Positions 9,712-18,275 of a stretch of DNA of 64,000 nt are shown here, in pieces. Origin of the DNA: Streptomyces sp. DH-12 (GTDB lineage: Bacteria > Actinomycetota > Actinomycetes > Streptomycetales > Streptomycetaceae); the NCBI RefSeq assembly GCF_002899455.1, contig NZ_PPFB01000001.1, positions 4,130,001 to 4,194,000 on the forward strand, given 5' to 3'. Below the pieces are notes generated by a model. It ran no database searches. It was not told where the DNA came from and saw only the letters and a list, made by a program, of their open reading frames with translations. Positions within the stretch are counted from its first letter, which is position 1. The number at the start of each line of letters is the position of its first letter. Made by a program: the position numbers and the translations under genes.

Positions 9712-11036
9712 CGCCCTTCACCTCCCGTGCGGTTGGTACTGCTGTTGCGGGTGCTGGCGTGCGGGGTGTTCACCGGGCTGCCCGTCCGGGGCGGGGGCGC
9801 GGCGGAGGGGACGGATCCGCCGCCGCCGGACGAGCGGGAGCTGTGCGCGGCGACTCCCCCGGAGGCGGGGTTGGACGGGCGGGGCGCGGAGGACTGGCCA
9901 CCGCCGCCGCCGTGGTTGTCGGTACGGGTGCTGTGGGTCTTGATGCCCTGCGCGACCAGGGTGGCCGGGGAGCTGATGACGGCGGCGGCCTTGCCCTCGG
10001 CGCCCTGCATGAGGCGGTTGTTGCGGGAGCCGGCGATCTCGTCGCCGAAGCCGGGGACGAAGCGGTAGATCATCGCCGAGGCGAAGATGGCGAGCAGGAT
10101 GATCGCCAGGCCGGAGACCACGGCGGAGAAGGCGTCCGGGCCGTCGTCGGCGGAGAGCGCGCCGGCCAGGCCGAGCACGATGACGATGACCGGCTTCACC
10201 ATGATCACGGCGATCATGATGCCCGCCCAGCGGCGGACGTGGCCCCACAGGTTCTTGTCGACCAGGCCCGCGTAGACGACGGTGCCGAGGAGGGCGCCGA
10301 CGTAGAGCAGGGCGGCGCGGATGACCAGCTCCAGCCAGAGGATGCCGGCGGCGAGGATGGAGACCAGGGAGACGACGATCAGCATGATCGGGCCGCCGCC
10401 GATGTCGTTGCCCTTCTCCAGAGCGGCGGAGAACGTCCCGAAGAACGCGTCCGTCTGGTCGCCGGTCGCCTTCGCCAGCACGTCGGTGACGCCGTCGGTC
10501 GCGGAGACGACGGTGTAGAGGATCAGCGGCGTGAAGGCGGAGGCGAGGACGGTCAGCCAGAGGAAGCCGATCGCCTCGGACAGGGCGGTGGTGAGCGGCA
10601 CGCCGCGGACGGCCCGCTTGGCGACCGCCAGCAGCCAGAGGAGGAGCGTGAGGATCGTCGACGCGGCGAAGACGACGGCGTACTGCTGGAGGAAGGTGTC
10701 GTTGGTGAAGTCCACCTTCGCGGTGTCCTCGACGGCGGCGCTGAGCTGCTTGACCGTCCAGGCCGCGGCGTCGGCGCAGCCGCGGGCGAGGGAGGCGAGG
10801 GGGTCGAGGGCGGAGGTGGGGTCGTTGAGGGGGGCGGGGTCTCCTCCTCCGGAGGAGCCGCCTTCACCGCGTTCGCAGTAGTCCTTGGCGGGGCCGTGGA
10901 TCAGGTCACAGGGGTCGTTGCTCGGCGTGGGCGTAGGGGTGGGCGCGGCCACGGCGCGGGAGGCGAACAGGACGGCCGCCGTCTGGACGGCCGCGACAGC
11001 GCCTGTCAGTGCGAGTGTGCGGCGGTTAGCGGGCAT
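9708..11036 (-). CDS. VirB6/TrbL-like polytopic membrane protein
   Basis: A 442-residue protein with a cleavable-looking signal peptide (LALTGAVAAVQTAAVLFASRA... about residues 8-31). An extracytoplasmic Cys-containing segment follows, then six or so hydrophobic helices between about 118 and 325. The cytoplasmic or extracellular tail of about 100 residues is rich in Gly, Ser, Pro and Asn. This architecture is that of VirB6/TrbL/TcpH channel proteins. It overlaps the upstream gene by 11 bases and the downstream gene by ATGA. Confidence 0.8.
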   Translation of the reverse strand: MPANRRTLALTGAVAAVQTAAVLFASRAVAAPTPTPTPSNDPCDLIHGPAKDYCERGEGGSSGGGDPAPLNDPTSALDPLASLARGCADAAAWTVKQLSAAVEDTAKVDFTNDTFLQQYAVVFAASTILTLLLWLLAVAKRAVRGVPLTTALSEAIGFLWLTVLASAFTPLILYTVVSATDGVTDVLAKATGDQTDAFFGTFSAALEKGNDIGGGPIMLIVVSLVSILAAGILWLELVIRAALLYVGALLGTVVYAGLVDKNLWGHVRRWAGIMIAVIMVKPVIVIVLGLAGALSADDGPDAFSAVVSGLAIILLAIFASAMIYRFVPGFGDEIAGSRNNRLMQGAEGKAAAVISSPATLVAQGIKTHSTRTDNHGGGGGQSSAPRPSNPASGGVAAHSSRSSGGGGSVPSAAPPPRTGSPVNTPHASTRNSSTNRTGGEGR

Positions 11037-11826
11037 ACGTGAACCCTCCGTACTCCTGGACGGCCTTCGCCATCTCGTCGGCGCTGGAGGCCCGTTGGTC
11101 GCCTGGCACCGGCGTGGGGCCGTCCTTCTGAGAGTGGGTCACGATCTTCCAGTCCCCGTCGGTCCACTCGAGCTGCATGGTGATGGTGAACCAGCTGTTG
11201 GTGACCGGATTCGTGGAGCTTTCTCCAGCGAGCCCCAGGAGGCCGCTGCACCAGACTTCGACCGTCGCCGTGTCGGAGGACGACTCGGTGACCTTGGTCC
11301 CGACCGGACTCGTCCGTGAGACGAACGTGAGGCCCTCCGGTGTGGTGCCGTCCTCGTTCAGGCCTACGTTCTTGTTGAACTCCGGCGTGTACGCCTTGTC
11401 CAGTGTCGCCTCGAAGTCCGCGACCCGGGCGGGAACGATGATCGACTGAAGGATTGCGTCGCGACGGGTCTTGGTGAACATGTCGGCGGAGCCGAGCGCC
11501 ACCGCGTAATTGGCCGCCGCGCTCTCCGCCCCCCGGCGGTCGTGGGTGAAGCCCGTCGGGATGCCGGCCGCCTTCGTGGAGACCGGCTTCTCGCCCGAGG
11601 GCGCCGTCGCCGCCGCCTTGGGCGAGTCGCTGCCCTCCTCCGCGTCGGAATCCCCGCCTCCGCGGTTCGCGAAGGCGATCGCCGCGATGAGGAGGACCAC
11701 CACGCCGACGACCGTGACCAGGCTGCGCGACGACGACCGGCCGTGTCTGCGCGCGCCTCCGTACGGGTCGCCGCTCCCTTCGGGCAGACGGGTGCGGGTC
11801 CGGCCCGTGTCGTCTCCGAGACTCAT
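11026..11826 (-). CDS. VirB8/TcpC-like conjugation protein
   Basis: A 266-residue bitopic protein. A basic cytoplasmic N-terminus is followed by one membrane helix (about 36-54), a low-complexity linker and an extracytoplasmic NTF2-like domain of about 170 residues. This domain order is that of VirB8 and the Gram-positive TcpC proteins, which form part of the channel. The ATG overlaps the stop of a 40-codon gene (ATGA), so the two are translationally coupled. Confidence 0.8.
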   Translation of the reverse strand: MSLGDDTGRTRTRLPEGSGDPYGGARRHGRSSSRSLVTVVGVVVLLIAAIAFANRGGGDSDAEEGSDSPKAAATAPSGEKPVSTKAAGIPTGFTHDRRGAESAAANYAVALGSADMFTKTRRDAILQSIIVPARVADFEATLDKAYTPEFNKNVGLNEDGTTPEGLTFVSRTSPVGTKVTESSSDTATVEVWCSGLLGLAGESSTNPVTNSWFTITMQLEWTDGDWKIVTHSQKDGPTPVPGDQRASSADEMAKAVQEYGGFTYAR

Positions 11827-11945
11827 GCCGCGTACGCCCCCTCAGCGTCGTGCGGGAACACCTCGTACTCCGCGTACTCCGTGTACTCCACGTACGACGG
11901 TAGCCGTACCGGCCGCCGCTCGGGCGTGGTGTGGTGACTGGACAT
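11823..11945 (-). CDS. 40-residue protein coupled to the VirB8-like gene
   Basis: A short frame of 40 codons, from ATG at 11945 to TGA at 11823. It begins MSSHHTTPERRPVRLPSYVE and continues with a run of Glu-Tyr pairs (EYTEYAEYE) and an acidic end. Its stop codon overlaps the next gene's start as ATGA, the same coupling seen between other genes of this cluster. That is the main reason to think it is translated. The ribosome site is weak (GAGG about 13 bases upstream). I do not recognise the family; it may be a small accessory protein or only a coupling device. Confidence 0.6.
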   Translation of the reverse strand: MSSHHTTPERRPVRLPSYVEYTEYAEYEVFPHDAEGAYAA

Positions 11946-12034
11946 CAGGGAAACGCAACCTCAGCCGGTGGGCACGACGGGCGGATGGGACGGAGGGGAT
12001 GCCGGGCGTGCCCGGTCGGGACCGATGGTGCGGG

Positions 12035-12352
12035 TCAGACGGCCATGCCGTACACGATGGTGAACAGGGTGCCGAGCGACCCGATGATGAAGACGCCCGT
12101 GAGGCCCGCGATGATGAGGCCCTTGCCCTGTTCGGCGGAGAACGTGTCCCGCAGCGCGGTGGCGCCGATGCGCTGTTTGGCCGCCCCCCAGATGGCGATG
12201 CCGAGACAGATGAGGATGGCGACCGCCATGACCACCTCGATCATCACCTTCGCCTCGTTGCCCAGCCCCCCGAAGGGGCCCCAATCCGGAGCGATTCCGC
12301 CGATAATGGTGTTGATGTCTCCCTCGTCGGCCGCGAAGAGCATGTAAGTCAC
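12035..12352 (-). CDS. VirB2-like small membrane protein
   Basis: A 105-residue protein with two hydrophobic helices (about 37-58 and 77-101) separated by a short basic loop, the pilin-like VirB2/TrbC arrangement. It is the first gene of the cluster. The GTG at 12352 is given, but an ATG at 12343 is about equally likely because the purine-rich AGGGGCGG sits at a better distance from it. Function is inferred from topology and position. Confidence 0.72.
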   Translation of the reverse strand: MTYMLFAADEGDINTIIGGIAPDWGPFGGLGNEAKVMIEVVMAVAILICLGIAIWGAAKQRIGATALRDTFSAEQGKGLIIAGLTGVFIIGSLGTLFTIVYGMAV

Positions 12353-12699
12353 CGCCCCTGTATGGGTAGTTCCGATTCCTCTGCGGGGGTGCAGAGGTCA
12401 GATCTCATTGTCGCCGACGATGCCGCTGTCGTATGTCGACTTGGCGTCATCTCTTGGCGGGTTTCGTAGGAATAGCTTGCCACCGGCGCGCGCCGGACTC
12501 CGGGAGGGGCGCGCTCCGACGGGTGAAGAGTCGTATCGTCACTCTGTGTATCACGCTGGGTAACGCCGGGCAATGAAGCGTGGCTCACTCCGGTGGCGTG
12601 GACCGCGCATGTCGTCGTATCTGATCACTTCCGTTCGGCGGTCCCGCCTCTACACTGTCGGTCGGCGGTGGACTGCCGGACAGCGAGGGGTGGTTGACG
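12353..12699. promoter_or_regulatory. Divergent intergenic region between the secretion cluster and the hydrolase gene
   Basis: About 345 bases with no convincing gene; a 79-codon reverse frame here lacks coding bias. It must hold the promoters for the leftward secretion-like operon and the rightward peptidoglycan hydrolase. I could not pick a convincing -10/-35 pair. Confidence 0.5.
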
Positions 12700-13704
12700 G
12701 TGCGTAAGGTCTGGGTCGGTGCGACTCTCGCCGTCGGCTCCGCACTCGCCTTCGTGATGCTGCTCGTCGTCGGGGTGTACGTCGTCGCCGGGAACCTGGT
12801 GAACGGGGTGGGCGGCGGCGCCGCCAAGACCCTCGCCAAGGGGAGCGTGCCGGCGGCCTATCAGCAGCTCATCGCCCGGTGGGGAAATCTCTGTCCCGCC
12901 ATCAACCCGGCGCTGCTCGCCGCGCAGCTCTACCAGGAGAGCGGGTTCAACCCGCGGGCGCAGAGCCACGCGGCGGCGCAGGGCATCGCGCAGTTCATCC
13001 CCGGCACCTGGGCCGCGCACGGGATCGACGGCGACGGGGACGGCGACCGTGACGTGTGGGACCCGGCGGACGCGATCCCGTCCGCGGCGACCTACGACTG
13101 CGCGCTGGCGTCCTACGTGAAGGACGTCGGCGGGGATCCGACCGCGAACATGCTGGCCTCGTACAACGCGGGGGCGTACGCGGTCATCAAGTACGGGGGC
13201 GTGCCGCCGTACGAGGAGACGCAGAACTACGTCAAGCGCATCCGTGAGCTGGAGAAGTCGTTCGCCGCGCCGGTGGGGCGGGTGGATCCGTCGCGGCAGG
13301 CCGCGGGGGCGATCGCGTTCGCGCAGAAGAAGCTCGGCACGCCGTATCTCTGGGGCGGCAACGGCACCGCCGACCAGGGCGGACGCTTCGACTGCTCGGG
13401 TCTGACGAAGGCCGCGTACGAGAGTGTGGGGATCACGCTGCCGCGGGTGGCGAACGACCAGTACAACGCGGGGCCGCATCCGGACCGGGACGAACTGCTG
13501 CCGGGCGACCTGGTGTTCTTCTCCGACGATCTCACCGATTCACGGGCCATCCGGCATGTGGGCATCTACGTCGGCGGGGGCTACATGATCGACGCGCCGC
13601 GCCCCGGCGCGGTGATCCGATTCGACCCGGTCGACACTCCTGACTACTTTGGTGCCACCCGCGTCACGGAAGATGGCGCGAAAGCGCTCCCCACGACGGT
13701 GTGA
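12700..13704 (+). CDS. Bifunctional lytic transglycosylase / NlpC-P60 endopeptidase
   Basis: A 334-residue cell-wall hydrolase. An N-terminal membrane anchor (about 4-33) is followed by an SLT-type lytic transglycosylase domain (catalytic Glu in YQESGFNP, then GIAQFIPGTW). A C-terminal NlpC/P60 domain has catalytic Cys in FDCSGLTKAAY and His in RHVGIYVG. Gram-positive conjugation systems such as Tcp carry exactly this two-domain enzyme to open the wall. It is divergent from the type IV-like cluster, which suggests it belongs with it. The GTG at 12700 is chosen over TTG at 12694 because GAGGGG lies ten bases upstream. Confidence 0.9.
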   Translation: MRKVWVGATLAVGSALAFVMLLVVGVYVVAGNLVNGVGGGAAKTLAKGSVPAAYQQLIARWGNLCPAINPALLAAQLYQESGFNPRAQSHAAAQGIAQFIPGTWAAHGIDGDGDGDRDVWDPADAIPSAATYDCALASYVKDVGGDPTANMLASYNAGAYAVIKYGGVPPYEETQNYVKRIRELEKSFAAPVGRVDPSRQAAGAIAFAQKKLGTPYLWGGNGTADQGGRFDCSGLTKAAYESVGITLPRVANDQYNAGPHPDRDELLPGDLVFFSDDLTDSRAIRHVGIYVGGGYMIDAPRPGAVIRFDPVDTPDYFGATRVTEDGAKALPTTV

Positions 13705-13915
13705 GCGAAACGACAAACGCCCCCCGTGAGCTGCGAAGACGTATCTCTCTTCGATAACGTCTGCGTGATCTTTCGGTGGAGGGTGGAACGTGGGAGCGGG
13801 AACCGTGCGTTCCTGTTGTCGTAGCCGAGCGGACGAGCGGATCTACGGACCACGGGGGTGGCAGACCCGGCGCGCGTCCGCGCGCCGGACGACATGACGA
13901 AGGGGCCGCAGCACC

Positions 13916-14623
13916 ATGGCTGGACTCGCCGAATCCGGGTCGAACCCCGACGTCGACCTGCTCTACGACATCAACGGCCTGGCCAAGGCCGCCCCGCCGT
14001 GGCTCGACCACGTCATGGAGTTCGTCGGTGAGTACGGCGTGCTCTTCGGCCTCATCGGCATGGTGCTCTGGTGCTGGTGGGGCGTGCGCAAGCGGGGCGG
14101 ACCCGACGCGGCGTCGTCGGTGGCGGCACTGGCGTGGGCGCCGCTCGCGGCGGGCGTCGCGGTCCTGGTGAACGTGCCGATCCGCGGATTCGTCGAGCGG
14201 CCACGGCCGTTCAACGATCACGAAGGGCTCGAGGTGCTCGTCGACGGCAAGGAGGACTACTCCTTCGTCAGCGACCACGCGACGCTCTGCATGGCGCTGG
14301 CGGTGGGGCTGTTCCTGGCCAACCGGCGTTACGGCCTGGTCGCGCTGGTGCTGGGGCTGATCGGCGGTTTCATCCGCGTCTACATGGGCGTGCACTACCC
14401 GACGGACGTGGTGGGCGGACTGGCGCTGGGCACGGCGGTCGCGCTGCTGCTGTCGCCGCTCGCGATGGCCATGCTGACGCCGCTGGCGCGGGCGGTGGAG
14501 CGGTCGCCGAAGGCCGGCTGGCTGGTCGCGGCCCGGCCGCAGGGCGGGCGGCGGAAGGTGGCCGAGCGCAGCCGGGGCAGGGCCGCGGGCTCCGGCCCCG
14601 AGGAGCGGGACCTGGCGGCCTGA
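13916..14623 (+). CDS. PAP2-family phosphatase
   Basis: A 235-residue membrane phosphatase with five or six helices. The three PAP2 motifs are seen as VERPRP (about 94-99), SFVSDHATL (about 116-124, with SDH where the family has SGH) and RVYMGVHYPTD (about 149-159). Such enzymes remove phosphate from lipid or isoprenoid phosphates. AAGGGG precedes the ATG. No neighbour indicates a specific substrate. Confidence 0.88.
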   Translation: MAGLAESGSNPDVDLLYDINGLAKAAPPWLDHVMEFVGEYGVLFGLIGMVLWCWWGVRKRGGPDAASSVAALAWAPLAAGVAVLVNVPIRGFVERPRPFNDHEGLEVLVDGKEDYSFVSDHATLCMALAVGLFLANRRYGLVALVLGLIGGFIRVYMGVHYPTDVVGGLALGTAVALLLSPLAMAMLTPLARAVERSPKAGWLVAARPQGGRRKVAERSRGRAAGSGPEERDLAA

Positions 14624-14634
14624 CGACGACCCGG

Positions 14635-14685
14635 CGAGGGCCCGTGACCCCCGTCCCCCGAGGGGCGGACGGTCACGGGCCCTCG
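14635..14685. terminator. Bidirectional terminator
   Basis: A perfect 15-bp stem (CGAGGGCCCGTGACC at 14635-14649 with its complement at 14671-14685) encloses a second C-rich/G-rich stem. It lies between the convergent PAP2 and FAD oxidase genes. Confidence 0.85.
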
Positions 14686-14702
14686 GTGCGTCCGGGACCG
14701 GC

Positions 14703-16259
14703 TCAGAGGGCCTGCGGGTGGGTGAGGACGCGCTCCGGGTCGTAGCGCCGTTTCAGGCGGGACAGGCGCGGGGCGGCGGCTCCGTAGTAGGCGCGGCGCC
14801 AGTCGGCGAGGCCGGGGTCCGGGTAGTTCTGGTAGGCGGCGCCGGACGCGTGCGGGCGCAGGGCCCGGTGAGTGTCCGTCAGCCACGCGCGGATCGCGGT
14901 GCCGTCCGAGGCGCCGGGGTCCCAGGACGCGAGGTACTGGGCGAGCACGCGGGAGCGGCGGTGGACGAACGCCGTCGCGGTGGGCGCGACCCGGTTGACG
15001 GCGCCGCCGAGGGCGGTGAGCGCGATGCTCGCCGAGCCGCCGCGGGCCGCCCGGATCCGGTCGAGCAGGGTGGTGATCCCGGCGTCGTCGAGGGGGCGGT
15101 CGTAGAAGTCGGAGCGGGCCGCGTACGTCTCGCGGGTCAGCGCGCCCTCGGGGCTGCGGCCGGGCGTCCCGCCGGGCAGCCGGCACGCGTCGCCGGCGAA
15201 CGAGGCGCAGCCCGCGTACAGCTCCATGGACTCCTGGTGGGAGCGCCGGCGCAGCAGGACGCTGCTCGCGGAGGCGCCGATGCGGCCGGCGAGGCGGTCG
15301 ACGGCGTTCTGCAGCTCTCCGTAGGCGCCGAGGGAGAAGACGGTGACGGAGACGGAGGGGTCGGCACCGGTGGTGTCCAGGTGGAGGGCGGACCAGATCT
15401 CGTCGGGCTGGTCCGGTCCCCAGTCCTGCCAGGCCGCGACCACGGCGGCCGCCCGCTCCCACGGCCAGGTCAGATGGCCGGTGACGCCCTGCGGGGCGGG
15501 GTGGGTGCGGAAGCGGAACTCGGTGACGATCCCGAACTGGGCGTGCCCCGCGCCGCGCAGGGCCCAGAACAGGTCGGGGTTCTCGGTGTCGGACGCGGTG
15601 AGCCGCGTGCCGTCGGCGGTGACCAGGGTGGCCCCGGTGAGGCTGTCACAGGTCAGGCCGTAGGCGCGGGAGGTCACGCCGTGGCCGCCGCCGAGGGTGA
15701 GGCCGGAGATGCCGACGGTGGGGCAGGAGCCGCCGGGGACGGTGAGCCCGCGGGCGGCGAGGGTGCGGTAGACGTCGATCAGCCGGGCGCCGGCGCCGAC
15801 GACGGCCGTGTCCCCGTCGACGCGGACGTGACCGAGCTCGGACACGTCGACGATCAGACGGCCGTCGCCGGACGACCAGCCCGCGTAGGAGTGGCCGCCG
15901 CCCCGCACGGCGAGCGGGACGGCGTGCTCGCGGGCGTGGGTGAGGGCGGTGCGGATGTCGTCGGCGTGCCGGACGTAGGCGACGGCGGCGGGCCGCAGGG
16001 TGTCGAAGCGGGTGTTGTAGAGGCGGTGCGCCGTGGTCCAGTCGGCGTCGCCGGGGCGCACCAGGCGGCCGTCGAGGTGCCCGGCCAGGGTGGTCCAGTC
16101 GGCGGGTGTCGCGGGGCGCGGGGTCCTCGGCGGGGCGGGGGACGACGGGGCGCGTGAGGGGGCGGGTGCGGGCCGGGGCTCCGCGGAGGTGCACGCGGAG
16201 GCGGTGGCCGCGGTGGTGAGCGCGGCGGCGGTGCCGGCGACGAAGGTGCGGCGGTTCAC
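14703..16259 (-). CDS. Secreted BBE-like FAD-linked oxidase
   Basis: A 518-residue flavoenzyme. The N-terminus has a Tat-like NRRTF motif and a lipobox-like ASAC, so it is exported and possibly lipid-anchored. An FAD_binding_4 domain follows, carrying RGGGHSYAG (His) and GGSCPTVGISG (Cys), the two attachment residues of bicovalently bound FAD in berberine-bridge-type oxidases. The C-terminal BBE segment is YQNYPD...RRAYYG...KRRYDPERVL. Such enzymes oxidise alcohols, sugars or alkaloid-like compounds. The substrate is unknown and no biosynthetic cluster surrounds it. Confidence 0.9.
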   Translation of the reverse strand: MNRRTFVAGTAAALTTAATASACTSAEPRPAPAPSRAPSSPAPPRTPRPATPADWTTLAGHLDGRLVRPGDADWTTAHRLYNTRFDTLRPAAVAYVRHADDIRTALTHAREHAVPLAVRGGGHSYAGWSSGDGRLIVDVSELGHVRVDGDTAVVGAGARLIDVYRTLAARGLTVPGGSCPTVGISGLTLGGGHGVTSRAYGLTCDSLTGATLVTADGTRLTASDTENPDLFWALRGAGHAQFGIVTEFRFRTHPAPQGVTGHLTWPWERAAAVVAAWQDWGPDQPDEIWSALHLDTTGADPSVSVTVFSLGAYGELQNAVDRLAGRIGASASSVLLRRRSHQESMELYAGCASFAGDACRLPGGTPGRSPEGALTRETYAARSDFYDRPLDDAGITTLLDRIRAARGGSASIALTALGGAVNRVAPTATAFVHRRSRVLAQYLASWDPGASDGTAIRAWLTDTHRALRPHASGAAYQNYPDPGLADWRRAYYGAAAPRLSRLKRRYDPERVLTHPQAL

Positions 16260-16390
16260 GGTCGGCCTTCCGGACGTCGGACGGGGGGCGGCCTGTCACG
16301 GGTCCGGGGCGGGCCGGCGTGCGGCCGCGACGTTCCTTCCGGGTGCCGTGGTCGTGCGGGGGCCATTCTGGGCGCCTTGCCCGGGTGGCG

Positions 16391-16561
16391 TCACTCCCCC
16401 GTGTGGTTCTCGGCGTCCTTGCGGGCCTGGCTCCTGGCTCTGCGGGCCGGGCCGCGCCATCCGCAGGTGCAGCGGGCCATGCAGAAGGGTCCCTGCTCGG
16501 TGGTGGTCGTGTGGTGGGGCCGGGGGGCCGGCGCGTCGTCCTGATGCGGCACGCGGCCCAC
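16391..16561 (-). CDS. Small conserved protein with CTCGW motif
   Basis: A 56-residue protein. Its core HHTTTTEQGPFCMARCTCGW followed by RGPARRARSQARKDAENH looks like a small conserved Streptomyces family that I recall without an assigned function. The three cysteines (FCMARCTC) could bind a metal, which is an inference. The start is uncertain: GTG at 16561 or GTG at 16552. It stands alone between an oxidase and a lipoprotein gene on opposite strands. Confidence 0.68.
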   Translation of the reverse strand: MGRVPHQDDAPAPRPHHTTTTEQGPFCMARCTCGWRGPARRARSQARKDAENHTGE

Positions 16562-16654
16562 GGTAACGCCCGCCGGGCCGCGTGACGGGGCTCTTGACCG
16601 GTCGTTAACGCCACTGACAGCGGCCCGTGTCGGACGGAGCAGGGGTAGGCAGGG

Positions 16655-17497
16655 ATGGCGCGACGGCGACAGCACAGGCGGACGCACGGCGTGACGGCCG
16701 CGGTCGGGGTCGTCTGCTGTCTCGGGCTCGGGGCCGCCGGGTGCGCGCGCAGCGACGCCGTGGCGCAGGGACCGCCCGCCGGCGATCCGGTGCGGGTGCT
16801 GCGCACCGCCGCCGACGCGCTGGTGGAGGCCGGCAGCTCCCGGACGCGCACCTCGCTGGAGATGGCCACCGGCGGCACCCGGGTCACCATCCGGGGCGAG
16901 GGGGTCTACGACTACCGCAAGCGGCTCGGGCGGCTGGAGGTGCTGCTGCCGCAGGACCCCGCGGGCGCCGTCGACGGCCGGCCGATCACCGAACTGCTCG
17001 CCCCCGGGGCGCTGTACATGAAGAACCGGGGCGCCGGGGTGCCCGCCGACAAGTGGGTGCGGGTGGACACCGCGACGCTGTCCGACGGGAACCTGGTCAC
17101 CGGCGGGGCGACCGATCCGTTCGCCGCGGCCGAGGTGCTGCGCGGCACGCGCTCGGCGACGTTCGTCGGGCGGACCGAGGTGGCGGGGGCCCGGGTGCGG
17201 CACTACCGCGGCACCGTCGACCTGGAGGCGGCCGCGCGGGCGGCGTCGGAGGTCAACCGGGGCCTCCTGGGCGCGGCGGCGAAAGGGTTCGCCACCGCGC
17301 GGGTGCCGTTCGACGTGTACCTCGACGACGAGGGGCGGATCCGCAAGGTCCGGCACCGGTTCAGCTTCGTGAACGGCGAGCGGCGGGAGCCCGTCGCGGT
17401 CGCCTCCACCACCTTGCTGTACGACTTCGGCACCCCGGCCGACGTGCGGCTTCCCGCCGACGAGGACATCTACGCCGGGCGGATCGCGCAGGAGTGA
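16655..17497 (+). CDS. LppX/LprG-like lipoprotein
   Basis: A 280-residue exported lipoprotein with a signal peptide (about 12-29) and lipobox LGAAGC. The body (VRVLRTAADALVEAGSSRTRTSLEM ... YDFGTPADVRLPADEDI) resembles the actinobacterial LppX/LprAFG fold, whose members bind or carry lipids at the membrane. AGGG sits just before the ATG. It is monocistronic as far as can be seen. Confidence 0.82.
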   Translation: MARRRQHRRTHGVTAAVGVVCCLGLGAAGCARSDAVAQGPPAGDPVRVLRTAADALVEAGSSRTRTSLEMATGGTRVTIRGEGVYDYRKRLGRLEVLLPQDPAGAVDGRPITELLAPGALYMKNRGAGVPADKWVRVDTATLSDGNLVTGGATDPFAAAEVLRGTRSATFVGRTEVAGARVRHYRGTVDLEAAARAASEVNRGLLGAAAKGFATARVPFDVYLDDEGRIRKVRHRFSFVNGERREPVAVASTTLLYDFGTPADVRLPADEDIYAGRIAQE

Positions 17498-17623
17498 GCG
17501 GTGCGCGCGGGTGGGGCACCGGGCCCACAGTGGCCGGGCCGGACTAGCCCTTCCGTGCCATGCGCGGTGCGTAGGGCGCTCCCTACTCTAGGAAGTCGGT
17601 GACGACAGAGTGAGGTGAGGCGC

Positions 17624-17800
17624 GTGGCTCCGCTCGGGAGGGGGACGGTTCCGGTCCAGGATCACGTGGCGCTCGCCGAGATCGAACTGTGCGGCGAGCT
17701 GATCATCGCCGCGTCCAACGCCGAGGACCGGCTGAGCCTGGAGAGCATCGACGAGGTGCTGCGGGTGGCCGAGGCGCGGACGGACACCGCCGGGCCCTGA
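17624..17800 (+). CDS. Small conserved hypothetical protein
   Basis: A 58-residue protein predicted to be mostly helical (DHVALAEIELCGELIIAA, then LESIDEVLRVAEA), with no recognised domain. GTG at 17624 is preferred over GTG at 17615 because a strong GAGGTGAGG lies immediately upstream of it. It resembles a small conserved streptomycete protein family; no function is known to me. It converges with csoR. Confidence 0.72.
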   Translation: MAPLGRGTVPVQDHVALAEIELCGELIIAASNAEDRLSLESIDEVLRVAEARTDTAGP

Positions 17801-17823
17801 GGCCCCGGCCACGGGGGAGAGGG

Positions 17824-18246
17824 TCAGGTCCGCAGCATGCGGGCGATGGCCTGCGTGGCTTCCTTGACCTTCGCGTCGATCTCGTCGCCGCCCTTGACGG
17901 CCGCGTCCGCGACGCAGTGGCGCAGGTGCTCCTCCAGCAACTGCAGCGCGAACGACTGCAGCGCCTTCGTGGAGGCGGACACCTGGGTGAGTATGTCGAT
18001 GCAGTAGACGTCCTCGTCGACCATCCGCTGCAGTCCGCGGATCTGGCCCTCGATGCGGCGCAGCCGCTTGAGGTGCTCCTGCTTCTGGTGGTGGTAGCCG
18101 TGGATGCCGCGGTCGTGATCGGTCACGATGTCCGTAACGTCCGTCACATCCGTCGTGTCCGTCGCGTCCACGGCGGGCGCCGTTCCCGCGGCGTCGGCCG
18201 TCTCCGGGGAGGAGGGCGCGTGCGCGCCGGTTCCGGTGGTGGTCAT
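17824..18246 (-). CDS. csoR: CsoR copper-sensing repressor
   Basis: A 140-residue CsoR/RcnR-family helical repressor. The Cu(I) ligands C82, H107 and C111 keep the spacing known for actinobacterial CsoR (C-x24-H-x3-C). The N-terminal ~45 residues are a Thr/Asp-rich extension not needed for the fold. Copper binding releases the protein from its operator. A matching operator lies in its own promoter region, so autoregulation is likely. No copper chaperone or exporter genes are adjacent, so the regulated genes must be elsewhere. Confidence 0.93.
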   Translation of the reverse strand: MTTTGTGAHAPSSPETADAAGTAPAVDATDTTDVTDVTDIVTDHDRGIHGYHHQKQEHLKRLRRIEGQIRGLQRMVDEDVYCIDILTQVSASTKALQSFALQLLEEHLRHCVADAAVKGGDEIDAKVKEATQAIARMLRT

Positions 18247-18275
18247 CGCGTCCTCCTGGTGTCCTGATGGGCGCT

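Noticed and set aside
12349..12588. 79-codon reverse frame upstream of the secretion-like operon
   Set aside because: It lacks third-position GC bias and a ribosome site, and it covers the region where divergent promoters must lie.
5223..13704. The secretion-like cluster as a recently acquired integrative conjugative element
   Set aside because: Base composition and codon use match the flanks, no integrase or direct repeats border it, and I recall similar clusters at the same place in other Streptomyces.
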